Shown here: positions 25,509 to 33,722 of the stretch, piece by piece
Position numbering within the stretch: the first letter of the stretch is position 1
How the letters are laid out: every line of letters begins with the position of its first letter
Assembly (NCBI GenBank): GCA_022826045.1
Contig: JAJDVQ010000035.1
Location: 1-64,000, forward strand
DNA: 64,000 nucleotides
Source of the DNA: Acidimicrobiia bacterium
GTDB taxonomy: Bacteria; Actinomycetota; Acidimicrobiia; Acidimicrobiales; Poriferisodalaceae
Direction of reading: 5' to 3'
Program-made: the position numbers and the translations under genes
The notes under the pieces: model-generated
Databases searched by the model: none
The model's input: the letters and a program-made list of their open reading frames with translations, nothing else
Told to the model about the DNA's origin: nothing

Positions 25509-26864
25509 GTGACGATCTCGAGTCGTGAACGACCGCAGGACTACGTGCTGCGCCGTGTCACCGAACGCGGCGTGCGCCTCATCCGCCTGTGGTTCACCGA
25601 CGTGGCCGGGCAGCTCAAGTCGTTCGCCATCTCGCCCGCCGAGCTCGAGACGGCCTTCGAGCAGGGCATGGTGTTCGACGGCTCCTCCATCGAGGGCTTC
25701 AGCCGCATCGCCGAGGCGGACATGGTGGCGCGGCCCGATCCCGAGACCTTCGAGCTGATGGCCTCGCGCAGCGGCCAGAACGGCGAGGACATCTCGGCGC
25801 GCATGTTCTGCGACATCACCGGCGCCGACGGAACCCCCTTCGACGGCGACCCCAGGGGTGTGCTGCGCCGGGTCATGGACCGGGCGCACGCCGCGGGATA
25901 CACGTTCTACGTCGCGCCCGAGATGGAGTACTTCCTGTTCGAACCCGAACGCGTCGACGGCCAACCCGTGCCGCTCGACGGCGGCAGCTACTTCGACCTC
26001 ACCACCGCTGACATCGCGTCGGACATCCGCCACCGCACCCTCAGCGCGCTCGAGACCATGGGCATCCCCGTCGAGTACTCGTTCCACGAGGACGCCCCCT
26101 CGCAGCACGAGATCGACCTGCGCTACGCCGACGCGCTCACCATGGCCGACAGCGTGATGACCTTCCGGCTGCTGGTGCGCGAGATCGCTTTCGAGCACGG
26201 CGTGCACGCCACCTTCATGCCCAAACCCCTCGCCGGCGTGCAGGGCTCGGGCATGCACACCCACCTGTCGCTGTTCTCCGAAGGACGCAACGCCTTCAGC
26301 GATCCCGGCGCCGCCGACGGACTCTCCGACGTGGCACGGGGCTTCGTGGCGGGACTGCTCACCCACGCGCGGGAGATCACCGCAGTCACCAACCAGCTCG
26401 TCAACAGCTACAAGCGGCTGATCACCGGGTACGAGGCGCCTGTGGCGATCTCGTGGGCACGCAGCAACCGCGCGGCGCTCATCCGGGTGCCGCCGACCCG
26501 CGCCGAGCGGGAAGAGTCAACACGGGTCGAGTACCGCGCACCGGACCCCGCCTGCAACCCGTACCTCGCCTTCGCGGTGATCCTGGCCGCCGGGCTGACC
26601 GGCATCGAGCAGGGGTACGAGCTGCCGCCCGAGACCCCCCCCTCGATCACCGGCTGCAGCGACCACGGGGGCCCGTCCTACGGCCATCACCTGCCCGCCT
26701 CGCTCGACGAAGCGCTCGACGAGATGGAAGGCAGCGCGCTGATGGCCGAGACGCTGGGTCAGCACCTGTTCCGATGGTTCCTGCGCAACAAGCGGCGAGA
26801 ATGGTCGGCGTACCAGACACAGGTGACTCAATTCGAGTTGGACAATTACTTCGCCGCTGTGTGA
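25509..26864 (+). CDS. Type I glutamine synthetase family protein
   Basis: A 451-residue GSI-fold protein from GTG 25509. Motifs are IRLWFTDVAGQLKSFAISP, MVFDGSSIEGFSRIAEADM, APEMEYFLFEP, GSGMHTHLSLF, NQLVNSYKRLITGYEAPVAI and the RVEYRAPDPACNPYLAFAVI catalytic arginines. The Tyr adenylylation motif (NLYDLP type) of GlnA1 is missing, as ELPPETPPSI stands in its place. It therefore resembles the shorter, non-adenylylated GSI group. Whether it is a true glutamine synthetase or a gamma-glutamyl-amine ligase is open; the position next to glnII and a GlnR-like gene favours ammonia assimilation. Confidence 0.88.
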   Translation: MTISSRERPQDYVLRRVTERGVRLIRLWFTDVAGQLKSFAISPAELETAFEQGMVFDGSSIEGFSRIAEADMVARPDPETFELMASRSGQNGEDISARMFCDITGADGTPFDGDPRGVLRRVMDRAHAAGYTFYVAPEMEYFLFEPERVDGQPVPLDGGSYFDLTTADIASDIRHRTLSALETMGIPVEYSFHEDAPSQHEIDLRYADALTMADSVMTFRLLVREIAFEHGVHATFMPKPLAGVQGSGMHTHLSLFSEGRNAFSDPGAADGLSDVARGFVAGLLTHAREITAVTNQLVNSYKRLITGYEAPVAISWARSNRAALIRVPPTRAEREESTRVEYRAPDPACNPYLAFAVILAAGLTGIEQGYELPPETPPSITGCSDHGGPSYGHHLPASLDEALDEMEGSALMAETLGQHLFRWFLRNKRREWSAYQTQVTQFELDNYFAAV

Positions 26865-26886
26865 AGTTGCCTGTCCCGACTGGAAT

Positions 26887-27612
26887 GTGCCTGACTGGAG
26901 TGTGACCGTGTACGCCGTTCACCCCGCCGCTGTCAGCGCCGAGCTGGCGCAGTTCCTGGACCTCGGCGGCTACGCCTGGAAGCCGGTGGCCACCACGGCC
27001 GACGTGACGGCGGGCGCGCCGCCCGAGGGCTGGGCGGGAGCGATCATCCGGCTGGGCGGCGGCGACCCGAACAGCGAGAGCACAGGCGGCGGGAGCGGCA
27101 CCGATGTGGCCTGGGCGGTGGCGCGGGCGCTGCGGGAGCACGCTGCGGCCACGCTGGGTGTGCTGGTGCTGGTGCGCGGCAACGCGCTCGACGAGCTGAC
27201 CATGCGCGACGAGCTGTTCGACGACTTCTGCCTCGACCCGTTCCACCCGCGCGAGCTCGAAGCCCGCTTGACGCACCTGGCCGCCGCATCGAGCGGCGGG
27301 CCGACCGAGATCATCGAGTACGGGCCGCTGCGCATCAATCTCGACACCTACGAGGCGGTGGTGGACGAGCGCCCGCTCGACCTCACCTACATGGAGTACG
27401 AGCTGCTGCGCTTCCTGGCATCTCAGCCGGGGCGGGTGTTCACCCGTGAGGCGCTGCTGAACCAGGTGTGGGGGTACGAGTACTACGGGGGCGCGCGGAC
27501 GGTGGACGTTCATGTGCGGCGGCTGCGGGCGAAGCTGGGCGAGGAGAACGCCGACTTGATCCAGACCGTCCGGTCGGTTGGGTACCGGCTCGGGACGTAT
27601 CGCTGGCGCTAG
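26887..27612 (+). CDS. GlnR-like OmpR-family regulator with degenerate receiver
   Basis: About 241 residues. The C-terminal winged helix is intact: LDLTYMEYELLRFLASQPGR, TREALLNQVWGYEYYGGART and VDVHVRRLRAKLGEENADLI. The N-terminal about 130 residues occupy the receiver position but lack a clear phospho-Asp and the Lys motif, as in orphan GlnR regulators. It follows the GSI gene by 22 bases and probably shares its transcript. Starts at GTG 26887, 26902 or 26908 are all possible. It probably controls nitrogen genes here and elsewhere. Confidence 0.8.
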   Translation: MPDWSVTVYAVHPAAVSAELAQFLDLGGYAWKPVATTADVTAGAPPEGWAGAIIRLGGGDPNSESTGGGSGTDVAWAVARALREHAAATLGVLVLVRGNALDELTMRDELFDDFCLDPFHPRELEARLTHLAAASSGGPTEIIEYGPLRINLDTYEAVVDERPLDLTYMEYELLRFLASQPGRVFTREALLNQVWGYEYYGGARTVDVHVRRLRAKLGEENADLIQTVRSVGYRLGTYRWR

Positions 27613-27640
27613 TTCGTTTGGCGCGCGCCCGGGGTGGGCG

Positions 27641-27796
27641 TCAGACGTTGGTTTCCAGGAGGGAGCTGCCTTCGTGGCGCTGTTCGGCGTCGTCGGTGAG
27701 GAGCTTGCCCAGGGCTGCTGCTACTGCTGCCAGTGAGATCGTGATGATGAAGGGGCTCAGCAGGAGCACTGCCACGATGACGATGGCGCCGACCAT
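27641..27796 (-). CDS. Small membrane protein (51 aa)
   Basis: On the minus strand an ATG at 27796 opens MVGAIVIVAVLLLSPFIITI, and the hydrophobic stretch continues to about residue 29. A charged tail KLLTDDAEQRHEGSSLLETN then runs to a TGA at 27641. The membrane-helix-plus-acidic-tail layout and natural codon use favour a real gene. It is convergent with the GlnR-like gene and upstream-facing from RidA. No family recognised. Confidence 0.55.
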   Translation of the reverse strand: MVGAIVIVAVLLLSPFIITISLAAVAAALGKLLTDDAEQRHEGSSLLETNV

Positions 27797-27832
27797 GAAT
27801 CGCAGCGTACTGATGCGCGGTGTGCGGCGTGA

Positions 27833-28180
27833 CTATTCGGGGAGGTGGGCGATGGCTTCGATCTCTACCTCGGCGCCGAGGGGGAGGGCGGCTACGCCGA
27901 TGGCGCTGCGGGCCGGGCGGTGGTCGCCGAAGGCTTCGGCGTAGATCGAGTTGATGAGCGAGAAGTTGCCGATGTCGGTCATGAACACGAGGCACTTGAC
28001 CACGTCGTTGAGGGTGCCGCCGGCCTCTTCGAGGGCCTCGACGACGTTGGCGAGCACGGCTCGGGCCTGAGACTCCACGCCTTCGACGAGTGCGCCGTCG
28101 GCGAGGCCGATCTGGCCGGAGACGAACACGAAGTCGCCGGCCCGGTACCACTTCGAATAGTGAGCGACTGGTGCGGCCAT
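27833..28180 (-). CDS. RidA/YjgF family protein
   Basis: A 115-residue protein with the RidA pattern: an early Tyr/Trp region HYSKWYRAGDFVFVSGQIG, VESQARAVLANVVEALEEAG, VVKCLVFMTDIGNFSLINSI and the Arg-containing RPARSAIGVAALPLGAEVEI motif. RidA proteins hydrolyse reactive enamine/imine intermediates such as 2-aminoacrylate. It lies 33 bases downstream of the PPOX gene on the same strand and is likely co-transcribed. Confidence 0.9.
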   Translation of the reverse strand: MAAPVAHYSKWYRAGDFVFVSGQIGLADGALVEGVESQARAVLANVVEALEEAGGTLNDVVKCLVFMTDIGNFSLINSIYAEAFGDHRPARSAIGVAALPLGAEVEIEAIAHLPE

Positions 28181-28213
28181 GGGCGTTGCCCCTGTTCTGT
28201 CAGCCTGTGTTGT

Positions 28214-28669
28214 TCAGGAAATGGTGCCGGTGTTGGACGTGATGTGGTCGAGGGTGACGAAGATGGCCAGGCGGCGCTCCTTGGCCATCACCCGGTCGTA
28301 CTCGTCCCAGTCCTCGTGGGTGCCGCCGGCCGAGCGGAACACGTCGCGCAGCAGCTCGGGAATGTCGGTGACGCCTTCGGCCGGGTCGTCGAGGCCGATG
28401 AGCTGCGCTGTGCCGTGGACGGCCACCCAGTCCCACCGGTGGCGGAAGGCGACTGCGGCGCGGGGGTCGCTGCGCAGCAGGCGGGCCTTGCGGGCGTTGG
28501 CACGCACGACGCAGGCCACGCTGGTCTCGCCGGTTACGGGGTTGTCCATCACGCCGGCGTTGATGATGGATACGTGGGGGCTTCCGCTCGCGTCTAGGCA
28601 GACGAAGCTGCACAGGCCGTTTTCTGCGGCTACTAGGCGGCGGAGTTTGTCTTGTGCTGGTTCTGCCAT
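28214..28669 (-). CDS. PPOX-class flavin/F420-dependent oxidoreductase
   Basis: A 151-residue split beta-barrel protein. SFVCLDASGSPHVSIINAGV, ACVVRANARKARLLRSDPRA, WDWVAVHGTAQLIGLDDPAE and EYDRVMAKERRLAIFVTLDH fit the pyridoxamine-phosphate-oxidase-like family, F420-dependent branch. Such enzymes reduce small unsaturated substrates or bind F420. It lies between the [2Fe-2S] fusion gene and ridA on the same strand. The substrate is unknown. Confidence 0.85.
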   Translation of the reverse strand: MAEPAQDKLRRLVAAENGLCSFVCLDASGSPHVSIINAGVMDNPVTGETSVACVVRANARKARLLRSDPRAAVAFRHRWDWVAVHGTAQLIGLDDPAEGVTDIPELLRDVFRSAGGTHEDWDEYDRVMAKERRLAIFVTLDHITSNTGTIS

Positions 28670-28681
28670 CGGTGGGTGACG

Positions 28682-30340
28682 CTAGCGCAGTGGCGTCGAT
28701 TGGCCGGTGGGGAGTTGGGCGGGTGCTCCGCGGCTGAGCCAGGTGGCTGCTGCTGCTGCTGCGAAGACTGCGTTGCCTGCTTGGACAGGGGGTTGTTGCG
28801 AGGGTTTGATCGTGACGTCTATGTGAGGGGTGTCGGCTGAGCGGGCTATTCCGAAGCTGCGGATTGTCAAGTCTTGGACTTGGCCTTCGTTGTCGACTGT
28901 GAGCGACTCTGAGGTGACCCAGCTCCAGGCCATGTGGCTCGCGCCGATTGCGTAGCTGCGCAGGGTGACCTGGTCGAGGGGGTTGCCTGCGTCGATGTGC
29001 ACGTCGATGCCGTCTGGGCTGACTGTGGCTCGTGCGGTAGCGCCTTCGGGCGATGTGACCTCGACTGTGGCGGTGGTTGCTTCGAGTGATTCGCCGGTTT
29101 GCAGGCGGTTCAGGGCTGCGGCGAGCATTTGGGCTTCGGCCCAGACTGCTGCGCGGAGGTTCATTGACGTTGGTGGGCCTGGTACTGCTACTTCGACTAT
29201 TTCGGCTTTGGGCAGCACTGCTTGCAGCGCTTCGGTTGCGCCGGGGGTGCGGGCTATTCGGATGATGCCGGTGCCGTCGGTTTGCAGGGCTGCTGCTAGG
29301 GGTGGGCGCTTGGGGCCGCGGCGGACGGTGTCTTCTCTTGACCAGAGGACACGGACTGGTTGGTTGAGGTTGTTGGCTAGCTGCCTTGCCTCTTCGCCGA
29401 CTGGTGACTCGGCTTTGCCGCCGAAGGCTCCTCCGTTGGCTAGGGGGTCGGAGGGATTGCCGCCGGGTTCGCACCAGGCGGCGTCGGTTTCTAGGTAGGC
29501 GGGTTCGGTCCAGCAGGTGGCGAGCTGGACGTCCCATTGGGCGCCGGGCGGGGGCTCGGGGATCTGGATGGGCGGGGTGGGTTCGAGGGTGGTTCGGCGG
29601 CCTTGGACTTTGCCGGCTTGGCGGCGGGCTTCGGTGAGGCTCTCGGCCGCGTGCCAGTTGGCGTCTGGGCCGGTGATGGCGGAGAGCGTGCCCGGCGGTG
29701 CGCCGTCGGCACCGAAGTCGTACCCGCCGAGGACGCTGGCCGGGACCGATCGCTGGGGTCCGCCGGTCTCGATCGACGCGCGGCGGGCGGCTGCGTCGGG
29801 ATCGCGGTCGGTCGTATCCGCGGATGGTGGTGCGGCGGCGGTGGCCGCGGGATCGCGCACGGAAACCTGGGACGGCGTGGCGGCGTGTGCGGCGGCTTCG
29901 CGGATGGTTTGCCAGCCGGTGCAGCGGCAGAGGTGTGCCGCCAGGGCCTTGTCGACCGTGGCGCGATCAGCGAGGTCGGCGCCTCGGCGTTCGTGGCCGA
30001 CGAACCGGCAGACGATGCCGGGGGTGCAGAAGCCGCATTGGGATGCGCCGCAGGCGAGGAACGCGTCGGACCATCGTTGCTGCTCGTCGGGGCTCAGACC
30101 GGCGGCAGTGGTGACGTGCCGCCCGGCCACCCGGCGTGCCGGGGTGACGCATGCAACGCGGGGCGCGTCGTCGACCAGCACGGTGCAGCAGCCGCATTGG
30201 CCCTGCGGGCTGCAGCCGTCGAGCACCGCCTCGATGCCGAGGCGGTCGCGCAGCACGCCGAGCAGCGTGTCGCCGTCGTCGGGAACCTCGACGGCGCGAC
30301 CGTCGACAGTGAACTGGAGTGATTCGCCGGTCTGCGCCAA
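28682..30340 (-). CDS. Condensed [2Fe-2S] plus molybdopterin-domain fusion, xanthine dehydrogenase family
   Basis: A 552-residue protein. Residues 1-165 are a complete small subunit of the xanthine dehydrogenase/CO dehydrogenase family: plant-type cluster CSPQGQCGCCTVL...C, then CGASQCGFCTPGIVC and HLCRCTGWQ. A linker follows. About residues 215-552 carry pieces of the large molybdenum subunit, notably YLETDAAWCEP and NGGAFGGKAESPVGEEA. That part is much shorter than the usual roughly 750 residues and lacks most Moco-binding segments. Codon use in the C-terminal half is visibly poorer in G and C at third positions than in neighbours. It may be a decayed or a purpose-built condensed enzyme. 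Confidence 0.78.
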   Translation of the reverse strand: MAQTGESLQFTVDGRAVEVPDDGDTLLGVLRDRLGIEAVLDGCSPQGQCGCCTVLVDDAPRVACVTPARRVAGRHVTTAAGLSPDEQQRWSDAFLACGASQCGFCTPGIVCRFVGHERRGADLADRATVDKALAAHLCRCTGWQTIREAAAHAATPSQVSVRDPAATAAAPPSADTTDRDPDAAARRASIETGGPQRSVPASVLGGYDFGADGAPPGTLSAITGPDANWHAAESLTEARRQAGKVQGRRTTLEPTPPIQIPEPPPGAQWDVQLATCWTEPAYLETDAAWCEPGGNPSDPLANGGAFGGKAESPVGEEARQLANNLNQPVRVLWSREDTVRRGPKRPPLAAALQTDGTGIIRIARTPGATEALQAVLPKAEIVEVAVPGPPTSMNLRAAVWAEAQMLAAALNRLQTGESLEATTATVEVTSPEGATARATVSPDGIDVHIDAGNPLDQVTLRSYAIGASHMAWSWVTSESLTVDNEGQVQDLTIRSFGIARSADTPHIDVTIKPSQQPPVQAGNAVFAAAAAATWLSRGAPAQLPTGQSTPLR

Positions 30341-30390
30341 TCGCCCGGCCGATGCAGGCTCGGGCAGTTCTGGACTGGGTTGCGGGTGGC

Positions 30391-30726
30391 TCAGCTGAAC
30401 GAGTTGCCGCAGCCGCAGGTGCGCTGCGCGTTCGGGTTGTCGATCGCGAAGCCCGATCCCATCAAGCCGTCGGTGAAGTCGAGCGTGGCGCCTTCGAGCA
30501 GCTGCGCGCTCATCGGATCGGACACGACCTTGACGTCGCCATAGGCCTGGGACATGTCGTCGTTGGCCACCTCGGAATCGAAGAACATCTCGTAGCTGAA
30601 GCCCGAGCAGCCGCCCGGCCGAACGGCAACGCGCAGCGCCAGCTCGGTCTCGCCGCCGGCCTCGGACAACTCCTGGGCGATGAGCTCGTGGACCTTTTCA
30701 GCGGCGGTATCGGTCAGGGTGATCAC
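30391..30726 (-). CDS. A-type iron-sulfur carrier (IscA/ErpA/HesB)
   Basis: A 111-residue protein from GTG 30726. The three cluster-ligand cysteines are in VRPGGCSGFSYEMFF and RTCGCGNSFS, and TDTAAEKVHELIAQEL opens the fold. A-type carriers transfer Fe-S clusters to apo-enzymes. It lies downstream of nothing on its strand and is divergent from the Mrp gene, another Fe-S carrier, and close to an Fe-S enzyme. Confidence 0.93.
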   Translation of the reverse strand: MITLTDTAAEKVHELIAQELSEAGGETELALRVAVRPGGCSGFSYEMFFDSEVANDDMSQAYGDVKVVSDPMSAQLLEGATLDFTDGLMGSGFAIDNPNAQRTCGCGNSFS

Positions 30727-30903
30727 AACAGCGACTCCCGAATCAGCCCCACATGGGCAAACGTTCTGCGACCGATGCTAGTGCCATCTGGCCCTTTTGC
30801 ACCGGCGAGCGCCGTGCGCAGATGCTGTTCGACGAGCCCGGCGGAGGAGCCGCGGCATGCGCCGACTCGTGGGCCCGCGCACAGCGCCATTACCCTGCGC
30901 TCC

Positions 30904-32097
30904 GTGAGCGCGTCCACCGATGCTCCGGAGAATGACGAGGCGATGATCGCCATCCTGCGGGGCGTCATGGATCCCGAGCTGGGCGACAACATCGTCGACT
31001 TGGGCATGGTGCGCAACGCCTACCGCGAGGGCACCACCGGGCACGTGACCGTGGCATTGACCACCGCCGGCTGCCCGCTGCGTGCCACCATCAAGCGAGA
31101 CTGCGAGACGAGAGTCGCCGGGCTGGCGGGCATCGAGAACGTGCGGCTGCACTGGGACGAGCTGAACGCTGCCGAGAAAGCCCGGGTGATGGAACGCGCC
31201 CGGCGCACTGCGCGCGACAACGCCGCGCCGACGCAAGTGCACGCCAGCACACGGGTGCTGGCCGTGGCGTCGGGCAAGGGCGGCGTGGGCAAGTCGTCGG
31301 TGACGGTGAACCTGGCTGCGGCGCTGGCCGCACGCGGCTTCGTCGTGGGCGTGCTCGACGCAGACATCTGGGGGTTCAGCATTCCCCGGATGCTCGGCAT
31401 GGAGGGGCGCCTCGGCGCCCGACCCCCGGCCGACGGCGAGGAGCGGGGCAAGATCGTGCCCGACGAGCGCCCGGCCGGCGAGGGCCTGCTGAAGGTGGTC
31501 TCCACCGGGCTGCTGGTGGAAACCGAGGAAACCGCCCTGATGTGGCGGGGGCTCATGCTGGCCAAGGCCGTGGAGCAGTTCCTGCACGACGTGGACTGGG
31601 GCGAGCTCGACTACCTGCTCATCGACATGCCACCCGGCACCGGCGACGTGCAGATGGCGCTCGCGCGGCTGCTGCCGCAGGCCGAGATGCTGGTGGTGAC
31701 GACGCCTGCGCTGAGCGCGCAGAAGGTGGCGGTGCGCGTGGCCGACATGGCCCGCCGCAGCCACATGCCGATCGTGGGAGTGGTGGAGAACATGGGTGCG
31801 TTCACCGCACCTGACGGCCAGCGGTGGTCGTTCTTCGGCGAGGGCGGCGGGGAGCGCCTGGCTGCCGATCTGGGCGTGCCGCTGCTGGGCTCGATCCCCT
31901 TGGAGCCTGCGGTGTCCGCCGGCGGCGATGCCGGCGAACCGGTGACCGGCAATGGGCCCGGCGGGCCGGCGGGCCAGGTGTTCGAGGCGATCACCGAGCT
32001 GCTGGTGACCGAGATCTGCCCGCCCGTGGACATGGGCACCTGCACCGCTCGCATGGACGGGCCCATTCCCGTCACGCTCAGCGCACGCCGCGGCTGA
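30904..32097 (+). CDS. mrp: Mrp/NBP35-type Fe-S carrier ATPase with MIP18 domain
   Basis: A 397-residue protein from GTG 30904. Residues 1-100 form a DUF59/MIP18 domain (MIAILRGVMDPELGDNIVDL, TTAGCPLRATIKRDCE). The ParA/Mrp ATPase follows, with Walker A VASGKGGVGKSSVTVNLAAA, VGVLDADIWGFSIPRML and the TPALSAQKVAVRVADM region. The usual C-terminal CxxC is not obvious, though CPPVDMGTC near the end could act similarly. The frame is open upstream to 30319 but without conservation. Stop-to-start distance to selA is 14 bases. Confidence 0.92.
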   Translation: MSASTDAPENDEAMIAILRGVMDPELGDNIVDLGMVRNAYREGTTGHVTVALTTAGCPLRATIKRDCETRVAGLAGIENVRLHWDELNAAEKARVMERARRTARDNAAPTQVHASTRVLAVASGKGGVGKSSVTVNLAAALAARGFVVGVLDADIWGFSIPRMLGMEGRLGARPPADGEERGKIVPDERPAGEGLLKVVSTGLLVETEETALMWRGLMLAKAVEQFLHDVDWGELDYLLIDMPPGTGDVQMALARLLPQAEMLVVTTPALSAQKVAVRVADMARRSHMPIVGVVENMGAFTAPDGQRWSFFGEGGGERLAADLGVPLLGSIPLEPAVSAGGDAGEPVTGNGPGGPAGQVFEAITELLVTEICPPVDMGTCTARMDGPIPVTLSARRG

Positions 32098-32111
32098 AGC
32101 GAGGCCGGGCG

Positions 32112-33419
32112 ATGAGGCCGCCGTCGGTGAACGACCTGGCGCTGCGGATCGCGGACGTGGGCTTGCCGCACCCGCTGCTGGTCATCGCCGCCCGGGCGGC
32201 CATTGCCGCCGGCGACCCCGACTCGGCCGCCGACGAAGCACACCGGCTGCGCCGCAGCCTGCTGGGGCCTGCGGTGAACGCCACCGGCGTCTTGCTGCAC
32301 ACGAATCTGGGCCGAGCTCCGCTCGGTCATCAACACAGTCGAGTTCCGCTCGGGAATCAGCACAGTCAAGCGCTGCTTGATCTCGAACATGACAGTGCGG
32401 TGCGGTTCAGCAACCTGGAGTTCGACTTGGCGTCGGGACGGCGCGGCTCGCGCACCACGCACGCGTCGCTGCTGCTGGCAACCCTGACCGGCGCAGAAGC
32501 GGCGCTCGTGGTCAACAACTGCGCTGCCGCGGTGACGCTCGTGCTGGCGGCCCTGGCCCGCGACCGCGGCGTAGCCGTGTCGCGCGGCGAGCTGGTGGAG
32601 ATCGGCGGCGGCTTTCGCGTGCCCGAAGTGATGGAGCAGTCGGGCGCACGGCTCGTGGAGGTGGGCACCACCAACCGCACCCGGGCCGCCGACTACCTGG
32701 CCGCCGCCGAGCGTGACGATGTCGCACTGCTGCTGAAGGTGCATCCGTCCAACTACCGGATCACCGGCTTCACCGAGGAAGCCGACGTGGCGGACCTCGC
32801 GAAGATCGGACCACCGGTGGTGTCCGATCTGGGCTCGGGCCTGCTGGACGAACGCTGCGACTGGCTGGGCCAGCGCCCCGACTGGCTGGCCGACGAGCCG
32901 GGCGCCCGCCAGACGCTGGCAGCGGGCGCGGCGCTGGTGACATTCTCGGGCGACAAGCTCATGGGCGGCCCCCAAGCCGGGATCATCTGCGGCCGGGCCG
33001 ACCTGATCGCAGCGTGCGCGGCGCACCCGCTGATGCGGGCCTTCCGGCCCGGATCGCTGGTGCTGGACGCGCTGCAGTCGGTGGCACTGGCGTACCTGCG
33101 CCGCGATGCCGACGCGATCCCGTTCTGGCGCATGGCCAGGGTGCCGGTCGAGGAGCTGGCCCAGCGCGCCGAGGCGCTCGGCGTGGGCCGGCCGTCGCGA
33201 ACGACGGCGCTGGCGGGTGCCGGGTCGCTGCCCGGCCAGGAGATCCCCTCTGCCGGCATCGAGCTCGACGGCGACTACGCGGCTGCGCTGCGAGCGTTCG
33301 ACCCGCCGGTGATCGCTCGTGTCAACGAGCAGACCACCGTGATCGACCTGCGCACCGTCGATCCCGCCGACGACGCCGTCGTGGCAGCCGCAGTCCGCCA
33401 AGCACTCAGCCAGCAGTAG
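32112..33419 (+). CDS. selA: L-seryl-tRNA(Sec) selenium transferase SelA
   Basis: A 435-residue PLP enzyme. LRRSLLGPAVNATGVLLHTN and LGRAPL form the SelA N-terminal motif. VGTTNRTRAADYLAA, LLKVHPSNYRITGFTEEADV and the PLP-lysine region TFSGDKLMGGPQAGIICGRA are all present. An insertion of about 20 residues after LGRAPL (GHQHSRVPLGNQHSQALL) replaces a short loop and itself contains a duplicated HQHS/NQHS unit. It converts Ser-tRNA(Sec) to Sec-tRNA(Sec) using selenophosphate. Directly followed by the tRNA-like element and selB. Confidence 0.95.
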   Translation: MRPPSVNDLALRIADVGLPHPLLVIAARAAIAAGDPDSAADEAHRLRRSLLGPAVNATGVLLHTNLGRAPLGHQHSRVPLGNQHSQALLDLEHDSAVRFSNLEFDLASGRRGSRTTHASLLLATLTGAEAALVVNNCAAAVTLVLAALARDRGVAVSRGELVEIGGGFRVPEVMEQSGARLVEVGTTNRTRAADYLAAAERDDVALLLKVHPSNYRITGFTEEADVADLAKIGPPVVSDLGSGLLDERCDWLGQRPDWLADEPGARQTLAAGAALVTFSGDKLMGGPQAGIICGRADLIAACAAHPLMRAFRPGSLVLDALQSVALAYLRRDADAIPFWRMARVPVEELAQRAEALGVGRPSRTTALAGAGSLPGQEIPSAGIELDGDYAAALRAFDPPVIARVNEQTTVIDLRTVDPADDAVVAAAVRQALSQQ

Positions 33420-33516
33420 AGAGCCGCTGCTTCTGACCCGCAGGCCGTCTCGACGTGCGCCAGCGCGAGATCAGAAATTCATGAGAGTCATGGACGTTCT
33501 GTCTGCCAGCATGACA

Positions 33517-33544
33517 AGAGCCGCACCCCGAAGAGTGCGGCTCT
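33517..33544 (+). terminator. Hairpin after selA
   Basis: AGAGCCGCAC (33517-33526) pairs perfectly with GTGCGGCTCT (33535-33544) around an 8-base loop. It lies about 100 bases past the selA stop and ends 3 bases before the tRNA-like element. There is no T-run on the plus strand, so it may be a processing or attenuation hairpin rather than a full terminator. Confidence 0.55.
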
Positions 33545-33547
33545 CGT

Positions 33548-33619
33548 GGGGCTACCGCTGGTGCGGCGAGCCGGCCTGAAATCTGGCCTCGGGCGGTTCG
33601 ATTCCGCCTAGCTCCACCA
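33548..33619 (+). pseudogene. Degenerate tRNA-Sec-like element between selA and selB
   Basis: GGGGCTA pairs with TAGCTCC (one G-T), followed by A and an encoded CCA. The T arm is GGCGG-TTCGATT-CCGCC, and the D arm is CCGC-TGGT-GCGG with the four-base loop typical of tRNA-Sec. The central GGCC-TGAAATCT-GGCC arm cannot form a standard 7-base anticodon loop, and the long variable arm is missing. Total length is 72 bases. I read it as a decayed second selC copy; an unconventional allo-tRNA is the alternative. The intact tRNA-Sec is at 20975. Confidence 0.6.
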
Positions 33620-33722
33620 GCGACCTTACGGCCGCACCGGCAGGATACACAAGTCGATTTCGCTGCTGAGACGACGGCTGCGCAGTTCGACACTGACGGT
33701 CCTGGCGGGGCAAGCTGGCAGC

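Noticed and set aside
30319-30903. Upstream extension of the Mrp frame
   Set aside because: It overlaps the IscA-type gene on the other strand and lacks any conserved feature before GTG 30904.
33548-33619. Functional standard tRNA
   Set aside because: The central arm cannot give a 7-base anticodon loop with a 5-bp stem, and the spacing between acceptor and T arm is too short for a normal cloverleaf.
33406-33693. Minus-strand 95-codon frame between selA and selB
   Set aside because: It covers the hairpin and tRNA-like element and has no protein features.
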